Below the pieces are notes generated by a model, which saw nothing but the letters and a program-made list of their open reading frames with translations, did not search any database and was not told the origin of the DNA. A program made the position numbers and the translations under genes. This document shows positions 35,441-45,548 of a stretch of 55,764 nt of DNA, in pieces. Source of the stretch: Oscillospiraceae bacterium (GTDB taxonomy: Bacteria > Bacillota > Clostridia > Oscillospirales > Ruminococcaceae); contig JAUNSK010000013.1 of NCBI GenBank assembly GCA_030539275.1, positions 1 through 55,764 of the forward strand, in the 5' to 3' direction. Numbering within the stretch: the stretch's first letter is position 1; each line of letters starts with the position of its first letter.

Positions 35441-36373
35441 ATGAATAGAGAAATTGAAGCTCTTATACAGAGCATAGAAAAGGTAATAGTAGGTAAGAGA
35501 AATGTAATAAAACTTGTGCTGTCTGCACTGCTGTGTGAAGGACATATTCTTATCGAGGATGTTCCCGGTGTAGGAAAAACTCAGCTTATTGCAGCACTTG
35601 CAAAGTCGCTTGAGGGCAAATTTAACCGTATACAGATGACACCTGATATTATGCCTTCCGATATTCTCGGCTTTTCAATGCTTAACAGCATTACTCAGAC
35701 ATTTGAATACAAACCGGGTGCTGCAGTATGCAATTTTCTGCTCGCGGATGAAATAAACCGTGCTTCACCTAAGGCACAGTCAAGTCTGCTTGAGGTAATG
35801 GAAGAAGGACAGATAAGTCTTGACGGATTTACTCATAAGCTTCCTGTACCTTTCATGGTTATGGCAACTCAGAATCCTGTTGAAACATACGGCACCTATC
35901 ATCTGCCGGAAGCACAGATGGACAGGTTCTTTATGAAAGTCAGCATGGGCTATCCGAACTCAGCCGAGGAGCTGATGATCCTTGAAAGAACGCAGTATCA
36001 GAATCCTCTTTCAGCTATCACATGTCCGGCATTGTCTCTGACAGATGTAGCAAGGCTTATCAATGAAACTAAAAAGGTAGCTGTGGTTGACAGTGTAAAA
36101 CAGTATATTATAAGTCTTGTAAATGCCACAAGAAATAATGACAACATTTCACTCGCGGTAAGCCCGAGAGGAAGCATTTCATTATATAAGGCATCAAAGG
36201 CAATTGCATATATAAATGACAGGAACTATGTAACCCCTGATGATGTAAAGGAAATTGCAGTCAGTGTTATGGCTCACCGGATCATACTATCAAGCAAAGG
36301 CAAGACAAAATATGAGTCAGCAGCGCAGCTTGTAGATCAGATACTCAGTACTGTTCCTGTACCGATGCAGTAA
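35441..36373 (+). CDS. MoxR-family AAA+ ATPase
   Basis: This 310-residue ATPase has Walker A EDVPGVGKTQ (near residue 43), Walker B LLADEINRASPKAQ and the sensor ATQNPVETYGTYHLPEAQMDRF, all typical of MoxR. MoxR proteins act as chaperones for assembly of VWA or DUF58 protein complexes at the membrane. It starts a tight plus-strand operon with DUF58 and transglutaminase genes, a combination common across bacteria. The ribosome binding site is only GAGAG. Confidence 0.93.
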   Translation: MNREIEALIQSIEKVIVGKRNVIKLVLSALLCEGHILIEDVPGVGKTQLIAALAKSLEGKFNRIQMTPDIMPSDILGFSMLNSITQTFEYKPGAAVCNFLLADEINRASPKAQSSLLEVMEEGQISLDGFTHKLPVPFMVMATQNPVETYGTYHLPEAQMDRFFMKVSMGYPNSAEELMILERTQYQNPLSAITCPALSLTDVARLINETKKVAVVDSVKQYIISLVNATRNNDNISLAVSPRGSISLYKASKAIAYINDRNYVTPDDVKEIAVSVMAHRIILSSKGKTKYESAAQLVDQILSTVPVPMQ

Positions 36374-36395
36374 GGAAAGGTGCGGTGAAATATAA

Positions 36396-37580
36396 ATGAA
36401 AGCTGCCATTTCCTATATATTTGTTTTTTTGTGCGCCGTGATGTACATGATCCTTTTTGATACCGTATCAGGAGGTATAATGGTAGTTTTCTTGTTCTTT
36501 ACTCCTATTATATCTGTTGTGTTTTCCATAATAGCGTCCAGAAAAATAGATTTTTCTCTTACTGCAATGGATTCAGAAATCAAAAAAAATGAGCAGGCGG
36601 CACTTCAGATAAAAGCATATAAATACACATTTATTCCTGTTCCTTTTATCAGTGTCTTCATAGATACATCTGAACATTTTGAACCAATGTTCTATTCCGA
36701 ATATAAGTTCTCAATGTCATCCCAGAAAGAAACTGCTATCGATCTGACGCTGATGCCGCAGATATGTGGTATGGGTCATGCAACACTTCATAATATGTAT
36801 ATAACCGATTACCTCGGTATATTTAAGTTCAAAATAAAAAGTGCCGTTATAACGTCTAGAAATATATTTATCCGTCCGGATATCAGAGAGATCGATGACA
36901 ATAAAAAGCTGTTTGCCAATATTTCAAGTATGATGCTTGACAACGATGAAGATGAAACAACACAGTCTGTGCTCGGAGGTTCGTCTGTTCCCGGATATGA
37001 ATACAGGGACTATATTCCGGGTGACAGCATGAAACGAATAAACTGGAAGCTGTCGTCAAAACGCAGAAAGCTGCTTGTCAGAAAGGATGAGGCTGCGAGT
37101 ATCAATATTCCTGCTGTTTATCTGGATGCATCCGAAACTGCTCTGAGCTGCAGTGAACGTGATAAACTTATGTACCAGGAAAAAGTAATTGAATGTTCAC
37201 TTTCACTTCTGCTGTTCTGCGTTAATCTTGGAATTGAATGTACTTATAGTTATTACTATGATGGAATTTTTCATGAGGAATCAGTTTCAACAGAGGAACA
37301 GATAGAAAAGCTGTCGTTTCAGGTTTGTCACAGCGTATTTTCTGATTCTGCTGCAGGAAAACTGTTTTCTCATAAAGCTGATAACAGTAAATCTAAAAGC
37401 ATTAATATTATATACACATTAAACCCTGCAAAAGTATTGAACAATCCATCAGCAGCGATAATGAGAGCAAACGGTGCAGTCAATCTGGTTGTTCCGCAGA
37501 AAATTGCAGATACAGCAAAAATCAGAGACTGTGATATCTGGGCTGTATCAGATGAATATTCGCTTGTTAAATATTTGTGA
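36396..37580 (+). CDS. DUF58-family membrane protein
   Basis: This 394-residue protein has two N-terminal membrane helices (about 4-50), then a beta-rich part and the DUF58 signature VPGYEYRDYIPGDSMKRINW at about residue 197, which includes the Y-x-GD-x-x-R-x-I-x-W core. The C-terminal part looks like a degenerate VWA fold. It follows moxR by 22 bases and precedes the transglutaminase gene by 11. MoxR/DUF58/transglutaminase sets are thought to work on exported proteins or the envelope, but the reaction is unknown. Confidence 0.9.
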   Translation: MKAAISYIFVFLCAVMYMILFDTVSGGIMVVFLFFTPIISVVFSIIASRKIDFSLTAMDSEIKKNEQAALQIKAYKYTFIPVPFISVFIDTSEHFEPMFYSEYKFSMSSQKETAIDLTLMPQICGMGHATLHNMYITDYLGIFKFKIKSAVITSRNIFIRPDIREIDDNKKLFANISSMMLDNDEDETTQSVLGGSSVPGYEYRDYIPGDSMKRINWKLSSKRRKLLVRKDEAASINIPAVYLDASETALSCSERDKLMYQEKVIECSLSLLLFCVNLGIECTYSYYYDGIFHEESVSTEEQIEKLSFQVCHSVFSDSAAGKLFSHKADNSKSKSINIIYTLNPAKVLNNPSAAIMRANGAVNLVVPQKIADTAKIRDCDIWAVSDEYSLVKYL

Positions 37581-37591
37581 GGGCGTGAAAA

Positions 37592-39811
37592 ATGATAAAA
37601 ACAAAAATAAGGGATTCTGTTCTTAAAAATATAATACCTCTGAGTTTATGTATTGCTATTATCGTTATATGTATGTATAACTATGGAAAACAATATATTG
37701 CTCTGTACTTTGCTATAGCAGCTGTTTTTCAGACAGCTGTATTCATTTTTTTTGACTACTTGTCAACAAAGTCAGTGCTTCTTAGATTTGTCTCTATTCT
37801 GGGTTCATTTTTTGCAATGTGTGCTATGGTCTTTCTGTCTGTTAAATTAGGCTATAATACCAACAGCATAGAGTTTTTTGTCTGGTTTCTGTCTCCTCAG
37901 GCTCTTGTTGATTTTTCTGCATCATACATAGTTGCAATATTTATAATAATGAATTTTTTCATATCATCTACAGTTTATTATTTTTCTATTGTAAGATACA
38001 GAATCTCAATGACTTTTCTTATAACGCTTATTCCATTTGCCTTTTACAGAAAAGAAGGAGAAAAGATCCCGGTAGTGTTTGCAATGATTCTTCTTGTACT
38101 GTATGTTGCACTTATGATACACTGCAGACATTCCTTCAGGCCTCAGCATCAGAAGGTAATAATAAACAACGGCTACAGAACATCTCTGTTAGTCTTCCTT
38201 GCTTTTACCGTTATGATAGCAATAATCTGTCCCAAACCGCAGTTTCAGGCGGCCAATAATTTTGTAAATACACTTCTTGATTCAGAAAAGTTTTCTGACT
38301 ATATGCTCAAACAGCTCGGGATCGTATCGGATACTTCTTATGTAACCGATATGTTTACCAGTCCTACGAACAAGGAACTGTTCTCTTTTGTTGTAGAGGA
38401 GACTCCGATCAATCTTAAGTCCCAGACTTACAGTATATATAATTATGATAAAAATGTCTGGAAAACACAGGATGACGATGTTCACGGCACGCTGTTCAAT
38501 ACCGATAAATTTACGTATAATGACCAGCAGCTGTTTTATGAGGCTGTGGCTTTAGCTGCACAGGACAGTGATTTTGCAGACAAATATGATCTTCATGATC
38601 TGAAGCCTGAGCTTAACGGTGAATATAAAAGAAAACTGACTCTGATCAATTCAGTTATCAGTACAAAATATTGTCTTGTACCTACTACTGTATATGATGT
38701 CGGCATAAACGCAGGCCTTTATATCGCACCGAACGGAATGGTTTTCAAGGATGCCCAGTCAGCTTCAGATTACTCCGTGAGGTACTATTCCTCACAGATT
38801 CTATATGAAGCTGATTATGTAAAGGTGCTTGAAAAACTTAATAATGAAAACTTTCTTGATTTCACAGCTGATGTTTACTCAAACCTTGAACAGCAGAGTG
38901 ATGATATTTTTCAGAAATATAAATATTCAATACTTAAATTTTATACTGAAAGTTCTTCCGCATACACTTATCTTGATGATATTCAGGATGATCTTCCTCA
39001 GAGCATATCAGATATTGCTCACAGCATCACAGACAAGTATGATTCAGTATACGAAAAAGCAAATGCCCTTGAGGCATATTTTGCACGCAATGATTTTAAA
39101 TATGATCTGTCATACAAAAGACCGTCGGATTACAATATGGAGTATTTTCTTACAGAAGGAAAAACAGGCATATGTACTGATTATGCGACAGCAATGGTCA
39201 TACTGGCAAGAAGTATAGGTATTCCGGCAAGATATACTGAGGGTGTAGCAATACTTGAGGCAGACCCTGATACAAACATAGCGCATGTAACTGACGCTGA
39301 TCTTCATGCTTTTCCTGAACTGTATATACCGGGATTCGGCTGGAAATCATTTGAGCCTACTCAGGTTGAAGAAGCAGGTAATTCTATGCACTATAATTAT
39401 GTTCTTACACTGACAATAATAATTTCTACACTTGTCATTATAGGGCTGTGCTTTGTATTTATAAAGTTTATCTATCCGGGACTGTATGTAATGATTCTTG
39501 AATTCAGGGTCATGCATGCAGATGCGCGCAAAGCTGCAGGAATGATTATGAAAGAAACAGGGAAATGTATTAATGCCCATGACAGTATGACTTCTGAGGA
39601 GATATCGGCTCAGGTACTGAGAAAGTATAGCTTTGACATAAGTAAGATAGCTCAGACTTTTGAATCAGCAGTATATGGAGACTGTGCTGTTTCTGATAAT
39701 GATCTGACTGAGAGTATGAAAGTCTATGTGGATCTCAGAAATACGATAAAACAGACCGAAAAAGCTCAGAAAGCAGAGAAACGTAATAACAGAAAAAGGG
39801 TGAAAAGATGA
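37592..39811 (+). CDS. membrane-bound transglutaminase-like protein
   Basis: This 739-residue protein has about six N-terminal membrane helices (10-220) and a large outside region. The transglutaminase core lies at about 520-590: GKTGICTDYATAMVILARSI (Cys nucleophile), ARYTEGVA, then DLHAFPELYIPGFGW (His) and FEPT (Asp region replaced by EPT). A further membrane helix (about 605-630) and a basic cytosolic tail end it. The family acts as cysteine protease or cross-linker outside the membrane. It overlaps the nucleoside phosphorylase gene by 4 bases (ATGA). Confidence 0.9.
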   Translation: MIKTKIRDSVLKNIIPLSLCIAIIVICMYNYGKQYIALYFAIAAVFQTAVFIFFDYLSTKSVLLRFVSILGSFFAMCAMVFLSVKLGYNTNSIEFFVWFLSPQALVDFSASYIVAIFIIMNFFISSTVYYFSIVRYRISMTFLITLIPFAFYRKEGEKIPVVFAMILLVLYVALMIHCRHSFRPQHQKVIINNGYRTSLLVFLAFTVMIAIICPKPQFQAANNFVNTLLDSEKFSDYMLKQLGIVSDTSYVTDMFTSPTNKELFSFVVEETPINLKSQTYSIYNYDKNVWKTQDDDVHGTLFNTDKFTYNDQQLFYEAVALAAQDSDFADKYDLHDLKPELNGEYKRKLTLINSVISTKYCLVPTTVYDVGINAGLYIAPNGMVFKDAQSASDYSVRYYSSQILYEADYVKVLEKLNNENFLDFTADVYSNLEQQSDDIFQKYKYSILKFYTESSSAYTYLDDIQDDLPQSISDIAHSITDKYDSVYEKANALEAYFARNDFKYDLSYKRPSDYNMEYFLTEGKTGICTDYATAMVILARSIGIPARYTEGVAILEADPDTNIAHVTDADLHAFPELYIPGFGWKSFEPTQVEEAGNSMHYNYVLTLTIIISTLVIIGLCFVFIKFIYPGLYVMILEFRVMHADARKAAGMIMKETGKCINAHDSMTSEEISAQVLRKYSFDISKIAQTFESAVYGDCAVSDNDLTESMKVYVDLRNTIKQTEKAQKAEKRNNRKRVKR

Positions 39812-40644
39812 ATACAGAGGAAAAACTGATAAAATGCTTTAAAAGCATAGAGGACAAAATACCGTTCAATCCACGTATAGCAGTTGTACTTGGATCCGGT
39901 CTCGGTGATTATGCGTCACAGATGAAAATACAGAAAACCATAAGATACGCTGATATTGACGGTTTTCCCTTATCAACTGTCGAGGGACATAAGGGGCAGT
40001 TTGTATTCGGATATATGGACAGGATCCCTGTAGTGATGATGCAGGGACGTGTTCACTACTATGAAGGCTATGACATGTCAGATGTAGTTTTGCCGGTACG
40101 CCTTCTGAAGCTTATGGGCTGTGAGTTCCTGATACTGACAAATGCAGCAGGAGGAATAAATCCTGATTTCAGATCCGGGGACCTGATGATGATAACAGAT
40201 CATATTGCTTCGTTTGTTCCAAATTGTCTGAGAGGAAAAAATATAGATATGCTGGGAGAACGATTCCCGGATATGTCTCAGGTATATGATGTGCAGCTTT
40301 GCGAAATAATCCGTGAGTCGGCTGAAAAGACAGAAATTCAGATAAAGGAAGGCACATACATTCAGCTGAGCGGTCCGTCATATGAAACCCCGGGTGAGGT
40401 GAAAATGTGTGCGGCCCTTGGTGCAGATGCTGTTGGAATGAGTACGGCATGTGAGGCAGTTGCCGCAAATCATATGAAAATGAGAATATGTGCGATCTCA
40501 TTTATATCAAATCCTGCTGCAGGGATATGCAGCAAAAAGCTTTCTCATGAGGATGTTCAGAGTGCAGCAAGGGATGCACAGGACAGATTTACTAAGCTTG
40601 TAACGCAGATAATTACTGAAATAGGATTAAGGTACTGCAGTTAA
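39808..40644 (+). CDS. punA: purine nucleoside phosphorylase
   Basis: This 278-residue cytoplasmic enzyme is a trimeric-type phosphorylase. It has VVLGSGLGDYA (phosphate loop), VEGHKGQFVFG, GRVHYYEGYDM, TNAAGGINPDF, SGPSYETPGE, and the base-binding EAVAANHMKMRICAISFISNPAAG with its Glu and Asn. It splits inosine and guanosine into base and ribose-1-phosphate for salvage. It overlaps the transglutaminase gene by 4 bases, which is housekeeping metabolism placed in an envelope operon. The symbol may differ by species (pupG/punA). Confidence 0.93.
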   Translation: MNTEEKLIKCFKSIEDKIPFNPRIAVVLGSGLGDYASQMKIQKTIRYADIDGFPLSTVEGHKGQFVFGYMDRIPVVMMQGRVHYYEGYDMSDVVLPVRLLKLMGCEFLILTNAAGGINPDFRSGDLMMITDHIASFVPNCLRGKNIDMLGERFPDMSQVYDVQLCEIIRESAEKTEIQIKEGTYIQLSGPSYETPGEVKMCAALGADAVGMSTACEAVAANHMKMRICAISFISNPAAGICSKKLSHEDVQSAARDAQDRFTKLVTQIITEIGLRYCS

Positions 40645-40672
40645 TATTATTAACAATTCCGGAGGTTTTCTG

Positions 40673-41245
40673 ATGAATGAGACTGAATATAAATTCCTGG
40701 TTACCAAAAATAAATTCTACTCTATTTTATCGGGTATAAAAAGCCGTTATCCTGAGGCAAGAATATCGGAAAAGATACAGATAAATTACTACTACGATAC
40801 TGATGATCAGTATCTTATGTCCAATCATACTACGCTCAGAATCAGACAGATAGAAAATAAACTGACTCTTCAGATGAAGGAATCTATGCCGGCGTTCAAA
40901 GATTTCTCATCAAGCAGGGAGACCTGCCGTGATATCAAGTGTCTTATGCCTGAAATAACATTAAAGGAAGGCAGATATGCCTGGATTCCTTTTGCACTTC
41001 AGGGAAGTCTGACTACAAAAAGAATAAGTATTTCGCCGGAAAAGGGACTTTCAATTGACTTTGATATGAACTGTTATCTCGGGATATGTGATTTTGAGAT
41101 CGAAATGGAGTTTAAGACTGACTGCGAGAAATTTACAGCCGATCTGGTTGATGATATGAAACTTATGACATTCAAAAACCAGTCAGGCGGAAAGGCTTAC
41201 AGATTTTTTGCGGCAAAGGACAAATTACTGGGAGGCCGTAACTGA
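40673..41245 (+). CDS. CYTH-domain protein (triphosphate tunnel fold)
   Basis: This 190-residue protein begins with the CYTH motif ETEYKFL (ExExK) and continues with basic/acidic strands: YYYDTDDQYL, LRIRQIENKLTLQMKE and FEIEMEF. This matches the triphosphate tunnel metalloenzyme family, which acts on inorganic triphosphate, thiamine triphosphate or related compounds. GGAGG precedes the ATG, and the stop overlaps the uvrC start by one base. Confidence 0.85.
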   Translation: MNETEYKFLVTKNKFYSILSGIKSRYPEARISEKIQINYYYDTDDQYLMSNHTTLRIRQIENKLTLQMKESMPAFKDFSSSRETCRDIKCLMPEITLKEGRYAWIPFALQGSLTTKRISISPEKGLSIDFDMNCYLGICDFEIEMEFKTDCEKFTADLVDDMKLMTFKNQSGGKAYRFFAAKDKLLGGRN

Positions 41246-43083
41246 TGCATCAGCTGATAAATGAAAGGCTTCCATATCTCAGGGAAAAGACATCACTGCT
41301 GACAACTATGCCCGGTGTATATAAGATGAAAAACAAGGACGGGAACATTATATATATCGGAAAAGCAAAGAATCTTAAAAACAGGGTCACAAGCTACTTC
41401 AGGGAATCAGCTGACCATACACCCAAGGTGGCTAAAATGGTCGAAAATGTTTTTGATTATGATTTCATAGTCACGGATTCAGAGTATGAGGCACTTGTAC
41501 TTGAATGTAGCCTTATCAAGCAGCACAAACCAAAGTATAACATTTTACTTAAGGATGACAAGGGGTATCACTATATCCATGTGTCTGATGAACACTACCC
41601 GAGGATCACAGCACAGAAGCAGATGATCACGACAGGAATCACACTCGGTCCTTATACAAGCCAGAGCGTGACAAAGCAGACAGTATCTGAACTTAACAAG
41701 GTGTTCAGACTTCCGACCTGCAGAAAAAAATTTCCTCAGGAGATCGGAAGAAACAGACCGTGTCTTAATTTTTACATTAACCAGTGCATGGGTGTATGTA
41801 CCGGCAGTATTTCGGAAGATGAGTACAATGATATAATAAATCAGGCAGTCGAATATGCAAAGTCCGGAAGCAAGCAGTCTGTTGAACGTCTTAAAGCAGA
41901 GATGACTGAGGCAGCTGAAAATCTTGATTTCGAAAAAGCTGCCCGCATAAGAGACAGGATATCTTCAATAGAAAAAGCAAGTGAGACACAGAAGATCGTT
42001 GACAGTGAGCTAGCAGATACAGATATTATTGCTTCAGTTTCAGATTCAAGAGGAACATGTATATCAGTGCTGATTTACAGAAACGGCAAACTTGTTGACA
42101 AGGTTACGAATTATTTTGAGGATGCAAGTTCTGATGAGGAGTTGATGGGGAACTTTATCGCTGCAAATTATACCGACCCGGCAGAGATTCCTAAAAATAT
42201 ATTTGTAGAGTATGATATTGAAGACTCACAGATTATTGAACAGTTGCTGCGGGAACTATGCGGACGTGCAGTACACATTATATACAGACAAAAGGGCAGC
42301 ATGATGAAATATATCATGATGGCAAGAAACAACGCAAGTGAATTGCTGTCCATGAGATCAGGAAGAACAGGAAAGGAACTTATTGCGCTTGAGGAGCTGT
42401 CAAAGCTTCTCGGACTTCCAAAGCCTCCTGAATACATTGAAGCGTATGATATATCAAATATGGGATCATCTGCTATGTGTGCAAGTATGGTCGTTTTTGA
42501 AAACGGACGTCCTCTTAAGAGCAGATATAAGAAGTTTTCGATCAAAAATGTAAAGATCCAGAACGACTATGCCTGTATGCACGAGGTTCTTGAGCGCCGT
42601 TTCAGACATTATCTCGATGAATCGGAAACAGATGAAGGTTTTAAAAAAATGCCTGATCTCGTTTTTCTGGATGGTTCAAAAGGGCAGGTTAATGCTGTTG
42701 AACCGTATCTCAGGGAGATGGGGATCGGTGTTCCTGTTTACGGCATAGTAAAGGACAACAAGCACAGAACCAGAGCAATATCTACAGGCGGCAGCGAAAT
42801 ATCAGTATCAAGTCTTAAGTCAGCCTTCAGTCTTATTACAGCTATACAGGATGAAATGCACAGATGCGCTATAACATACACGAAAAAACTACACAAAAAA
42901 CTATCATACGAGACAAGAATCACATCAGTAAAGGGAATAGGACCAAAAAAAGCACAGAAAATACTAATGAACTATAAAACCCTGTCAGCAATCAGAGATG
43001 CTGATGCAGATGAACTGGCTAAAGTAGCCGGAATAAAACCCGAAACAGCCAGGGAGCTTATTGATGTTATCAAAGAGGGGTAA
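41245..43083 (+). CDS. uvrC: excinuclease ABC subunit C
   Basis: This 612-residue protein has full UvrC length. GIY-YIG nuclease at the start (MPGVYKMKNKDG, IIYIGKAKNLKNRV), Cys-rich region (PTCRKKFP, PCLNFYINQCMGVC), UVR motif (NLDFEKAARIRDRI, about 225), RNase H-like nuclease (YDISNMGSSAMCASMVVFEN, DLVFLDGSKGQVNA), and C-terminal helix-hairpin-helix (SVKGIGPKKAQKILMN, VAGIKPETAREL). It makes both incisions in nucleotide excision repair with UvrAB. It lies in an operon with the CYTH gene (1-base overlap) and a dockerin gene 4 bases on. Confidence 0.96.
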   Translation: MHQLINERLPYLREKTSLLTTMPGVYKMKNKDGNIIYIGKAKNLKNRVTSYFRESADHTPKVAKMVENVFDYDFIVTDSEYEALVLECSLIKQHKPKYNILLKDDKGYHYIHVSDEHYPRITAQKQMITTGITLGPYTSQSVTKQTVSELNKVFRLPTCRKKFPQEIGRNRPCLNFYINQCMGVCTGSISEDEYNDIINQAVEYAKSGSKQSVERLKAEMTEAAENLDFEKAARIRDRISSIEKASETQKIVDSELADTDIIASVSDSRGTCISVLIYRNGKLVDKVTNYFEDASSDEELMGNFIAANYTDPAEIPKNIFVEYDIEDSQIIEQLLRELCGRAVHIIYRQKGSMMKYIMMARNNASELLSMRSGRTGKELIALEELSKLLGLPKPPEYIEAYDISNMGSSAMCASMVVFENGRPLKSRYKKFSIKNVKIQNDYACMHEVLERRFRHYLDESETDEGFKKMPDLVFLDGSKGQVNAVEPYLREMGIGVPVYGIVKDNKHRTRAISTGGSEISVSSLKSAFSLITAIQDEMHRCAITYTKKLHKKLSYETRITSVKGIGPKKAQKILMNYKTLSAIRDADADELAKVAGIKPETARELIDVIKEG

Positions 43084-43087
43084 CATT

Positions 43088-44281
43088 ATGAATACACGAA
43101 ACATCCTGAAAAATATCACAGCACTTTGTTTAACATTTTGCGTTTTATCTTCTTCATCAGTCGTAAATGCCATAGTACAGGGCGATATAAATTCTGATGA
43201 GAAGCTTGACTGCAGTGATGCTGTCATAATGAGAGATATTCTGCTGGGCTGCAGGACAAGCGATAACTATGATACAGCTGCAGCAGATTTCAACAACAAC
43301 TCAAAAACAGATATTTATGATTACATTATTCTTAAAAGCACAATTCTTCAGTCACGCAGTCAGACAAACAAAATCATAGTGTCAGATACACAGAGTCTTA
43401 TGAATGCTGTTAAAAATGCATCTGCCGGAGACGAGATAATAGTAAGACCGGGTGTATACGAGACCGATACCGGCCATACAAAAGGCTCTCTTTTTATAGG
43501 TACAGCTGACGGGACAAAGGAAAAACCAATTATTCTCAGAAGTGAGGACCCTGAAAATAAGGCTGAACTCAAAGGTATTGATCCTGCAAACAGGATCGTT
43601 TTGTATATTACAGGAGACTTCTGGCAGATAGAAGATCTGAAAATCAGTACTGCACAGAAGGGCATAGTTCTTGACAACTCAAACAACAGCGTAATTTCCG
43701 GGTGTGAGGTATACAATACCGGTTCAGAGGGAATCCATCTGAGAGACAACAGCAGCGACAATATTGTATCTGACTGCAGTGTTCATGACAACGGCGTTGT
43801 TTCACCGTCGTATGGTGAGGCTGTCTATATCGGAAGTGCAAAAAGCACCTCGGGTTATGGATATGAGTGCAACAACAACGTGATCTCAGGCTGTAAGCTG
43901 GGACCGCAGACTGCTGCAGAACACGTAGACATAAAAGAATATACGACAGGCAATATAGTTGAGAACTGCATTTTTGACGGTACAGGAATGTCGGGTGCAA
44001 ATTATGCAGACAGCTTTGTGGATGTCAAGGGCAATGAATGCATAATCAGAAACAATACCGGCTACAGAAACAATAATTCTAATATCACAGAGGCAGTCCA
44101 GCTGCACGTTCAGGTCGAAGGCTGGGGAGAAAACAATATATTCTGCAATAATATATTTTATATGGATGATGAATCATCATATATAACTAAGGCCTGGAGC
44201 GGCTCAGTAACCGTTTATGCAAATGAACGTTATCCTGACGGTCTTATGTATGAAGGAGACAGTGTTATTGTAAAGGATTAA
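43088..44281 (+). CDS. secreted N-terminal dockerin plus beta-helix protein
   Basis: I start at the ATG at 43088, after GAGGGG, 4 bases past the uvrC stop; 397 residues. A signal peptide (MNTRNILKNITALCLTFCVL...VVNA) leads at once into a type I dockerin with two calcium loops: GDINSDEKLDCSDAVIM and ADFNNNSKTDIYDYIIL (about 36-95). The rest is a right-handed parallel beta-helix with regular turns (IVLDNSNNSVISGCEVYN, IHLRDNSSDNIVSDCSVHD, NNNVISGCKLG, NIVENCIFDG), as in polysaccharide lyases or related plant-wall enzymes. Dockerins are more often C-terminal. It would dock onto a cohesin scaffold outside the cell. Confidence 0.85.
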   Translation: MNTRNILKNITALCLTFCVLSSSSVVNAIVQGDINSDEKLDCSDAVIMRDILLGCRTSDNYDTAAADFNNNSKTDIYDYIILKSTILQSRSQTNKIIVSDTQSLMNAVKNASAGDEIIVRPGVYETDTGHTKGSLFIGTADGTKEKPIILRSEDPENKAELKGIDPANRIVLYITGDFWQIEDLKISTAQKGIVLDNSNNSVISGCEVYNTGSEGIHLRDNSSDNIVSDCSVHDNGVVSPSYGEAVYIGSAKSTSGYGYECNNNVISGCKLGPQTAAEHVDIKEYTTGNIVENCIFDGTGMSGANYADSFVDVKGNECIIRNNTGYRNNNSNITEAVQLHVQVEGWGENNIFCNNIFYMDDESSYITKAWSGSVTVYANERYPDGLMYEGDSVIVKD

Positions 44282-44354
44282 TAAAAAAATAAAACAAATG
44301 ACAGCTGAAAAGCTGCATGGTATTGTGTATATTTTAGATTTTGTATTCAATCTA

Positions 44355-44383
44355 TAGACATAATAAAAAAAATGTTGTATAAT
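44355..44383 (+). promoter_or_regulatory. promoter of rsmD/coaD
   Basis: TAGACA, 17 bases, TATAAT, 62 bases before the rsmD ATG. Confidence 0.6.
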
Positions 44384-44445
44384 ATTTTTCATATAAGTTT
44401 GTACTTTGCTATTAATTTTGAAAATTTAAAAGGGGAATCTTATAA

Positions 44446-44988
44446 ATGCGTGTAATTACGGGTTCAGCAAGGGGCAGAAAGCTCAGAATGCTGGAAGGAA
44501 AAGATGTCAGACCTACTACTGATAAGGTAAAAGAGGCTGTATTTTCAGCCATACATTTTCAGATTCCCGGTTCTCAGGTTCTTGACCTGTTTGCAGGGAG
44601 CGGACAGCTTGGTATTGAGGCTCTCAGCAGAGGCGCATCAAAGGCGTTTTTTGTTGACAGTGCAAAAACATCCATCAACATAGCAGCTGAAAATATCGAG
44701 ACGACAGGATTTACACAAAACAGCAGGCTGATCAACATGGCAGCAGAAGATTTTCTTAAGTCTACAGATGAAATGTTCGATATTGCTCTTCTTGATCCTC
44801 CATACAGCAAAGGTATCCTGGAAAAAGTCCTTCCGCTTCTTGAACCTCATATAAAAGAAAATGGAAGAGTAATCTGTGAGCATGAAGCAAAGCTTGTGCT
44901 CCCAGAAAAAATAGGCTGTTTGCACTTGAAAAAAACATATAAATATGGTAAAATAGAATTAAGTCAATATGTTAGTTGTCACGATTAG
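44446..44988 (+). CDS. rsmD: 16S rRNA (guanine-966-N2) methyltransferase
   Basis: This 180-residue methyltransferase has N-terminal RVITGSARGRKL, the SAM loop VLDLFAGSGQLGIEALSRGA, and the catalytic LLDPPYSKG. These are diagnostic for RsmD, which methylates G966 of 16S rRNA in the small subunit. It is followed by coaD, the conserved rsmD-coaD order of Firmicutes. AGGGGAA precedes the ATG. Confidence 0.95.
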   Translation: MRVITGSARGRKLRMLEGKDVRPTTDKVKEAVFSAIHFQIPGSQVLDLFAGSGQLGIEALSRGASKAFFVDSAKTSINIAAENIETTGFTQNSRLINMAAEDFLKSTDEMFDIALLDPPYSKGILEKVLPLLEPHIKENGRVICEHEAKLVLPEKIGCLHLKKTYKYGKIELSQYVSCHD

Positions 44989-45017
44989 CTTTTATGCTAG
45001 GTTAGGAGTACCCCATA

Positions 45018-45515
45018 ATGAGAAGGATAGCAGTTTGTCCGGGAAGTTTTGATCCCGTTACGTTGGGACATGTTGATATTTTCAACCGAGCTTCAAAATT
45101 GTTCGATAAGGTAATAATACTTGTTTCAACAAATTTATCAAAGCAGCCTTTATTTACTCCTACAGAGCGTATAAAGATGATTATGGAAGTAACAAATGAA
45201 ATGAATAATGTTGTAATAGACATACTTGACGGTCTGCTTGCTGACTATGTCAAAAATGTCGGTGCAGTAGCTATAGTCAAGGGCTTGCGTGCTGTCAGCG
45301 ATTTTGAATACGAATTTCAGATGGCACTGGCAAACAAAAAGCTGTATCCGGATGCAGAAACAGTTTTTCTTACTACAAGTACAGAAAATATGTATCTGAG
45401 TTCAAGTGTTGTAAAACAGATAGCGACATTCGGAGGAGATATCAGTAGCTTTGTTCCTGAACAGATCCGTGAAAATATAATTACAAGGATCAGAACCCAG
45501 GGTAACAATGCATAA
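45018..45515 (+). CDS. coaD: phosphopantetheine adenylyltransferase
   Basis: This 165-residue nucleotidyltransferase has CPGSFDPVTLGHVDIFNRA at the start (with the T-x-G-H nucleotide motif), IVKGLRAVSDFEYEFQMA in the middle, and TSTENMYLSSSVVKQIA near the end. It transfers AMP to 4'-phosphopantetheine to form dephospho-CoA. It lies 29 bases after rsmD and is read from the same promoter. Confidence 0.97.
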   Translation: MRRIAVCPGSFDPVTLGHVDIFNRASKLFDKVIILVSTNLSKQPLFTPTERIKMIMEVTNEMNNVVIDILDGLLADYVKNVGAVAIVKGLRAVSDFEYEFQMALANKKLYPDAETVFLTTSTENMYLSSSVVKQIATFGGDISSFVPEQIRENIITRIRTQGNNA

Positions 45516-45548
45516 GTTATGATTGCAATATAGTTTTGATTATCATGA

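Noticed and set aside
43360-44107. Several antisense frames over the beta-helix gene
   Set aside because: They are shadows of a gene with signal peptide, dockerin and regular beta-helix turns.
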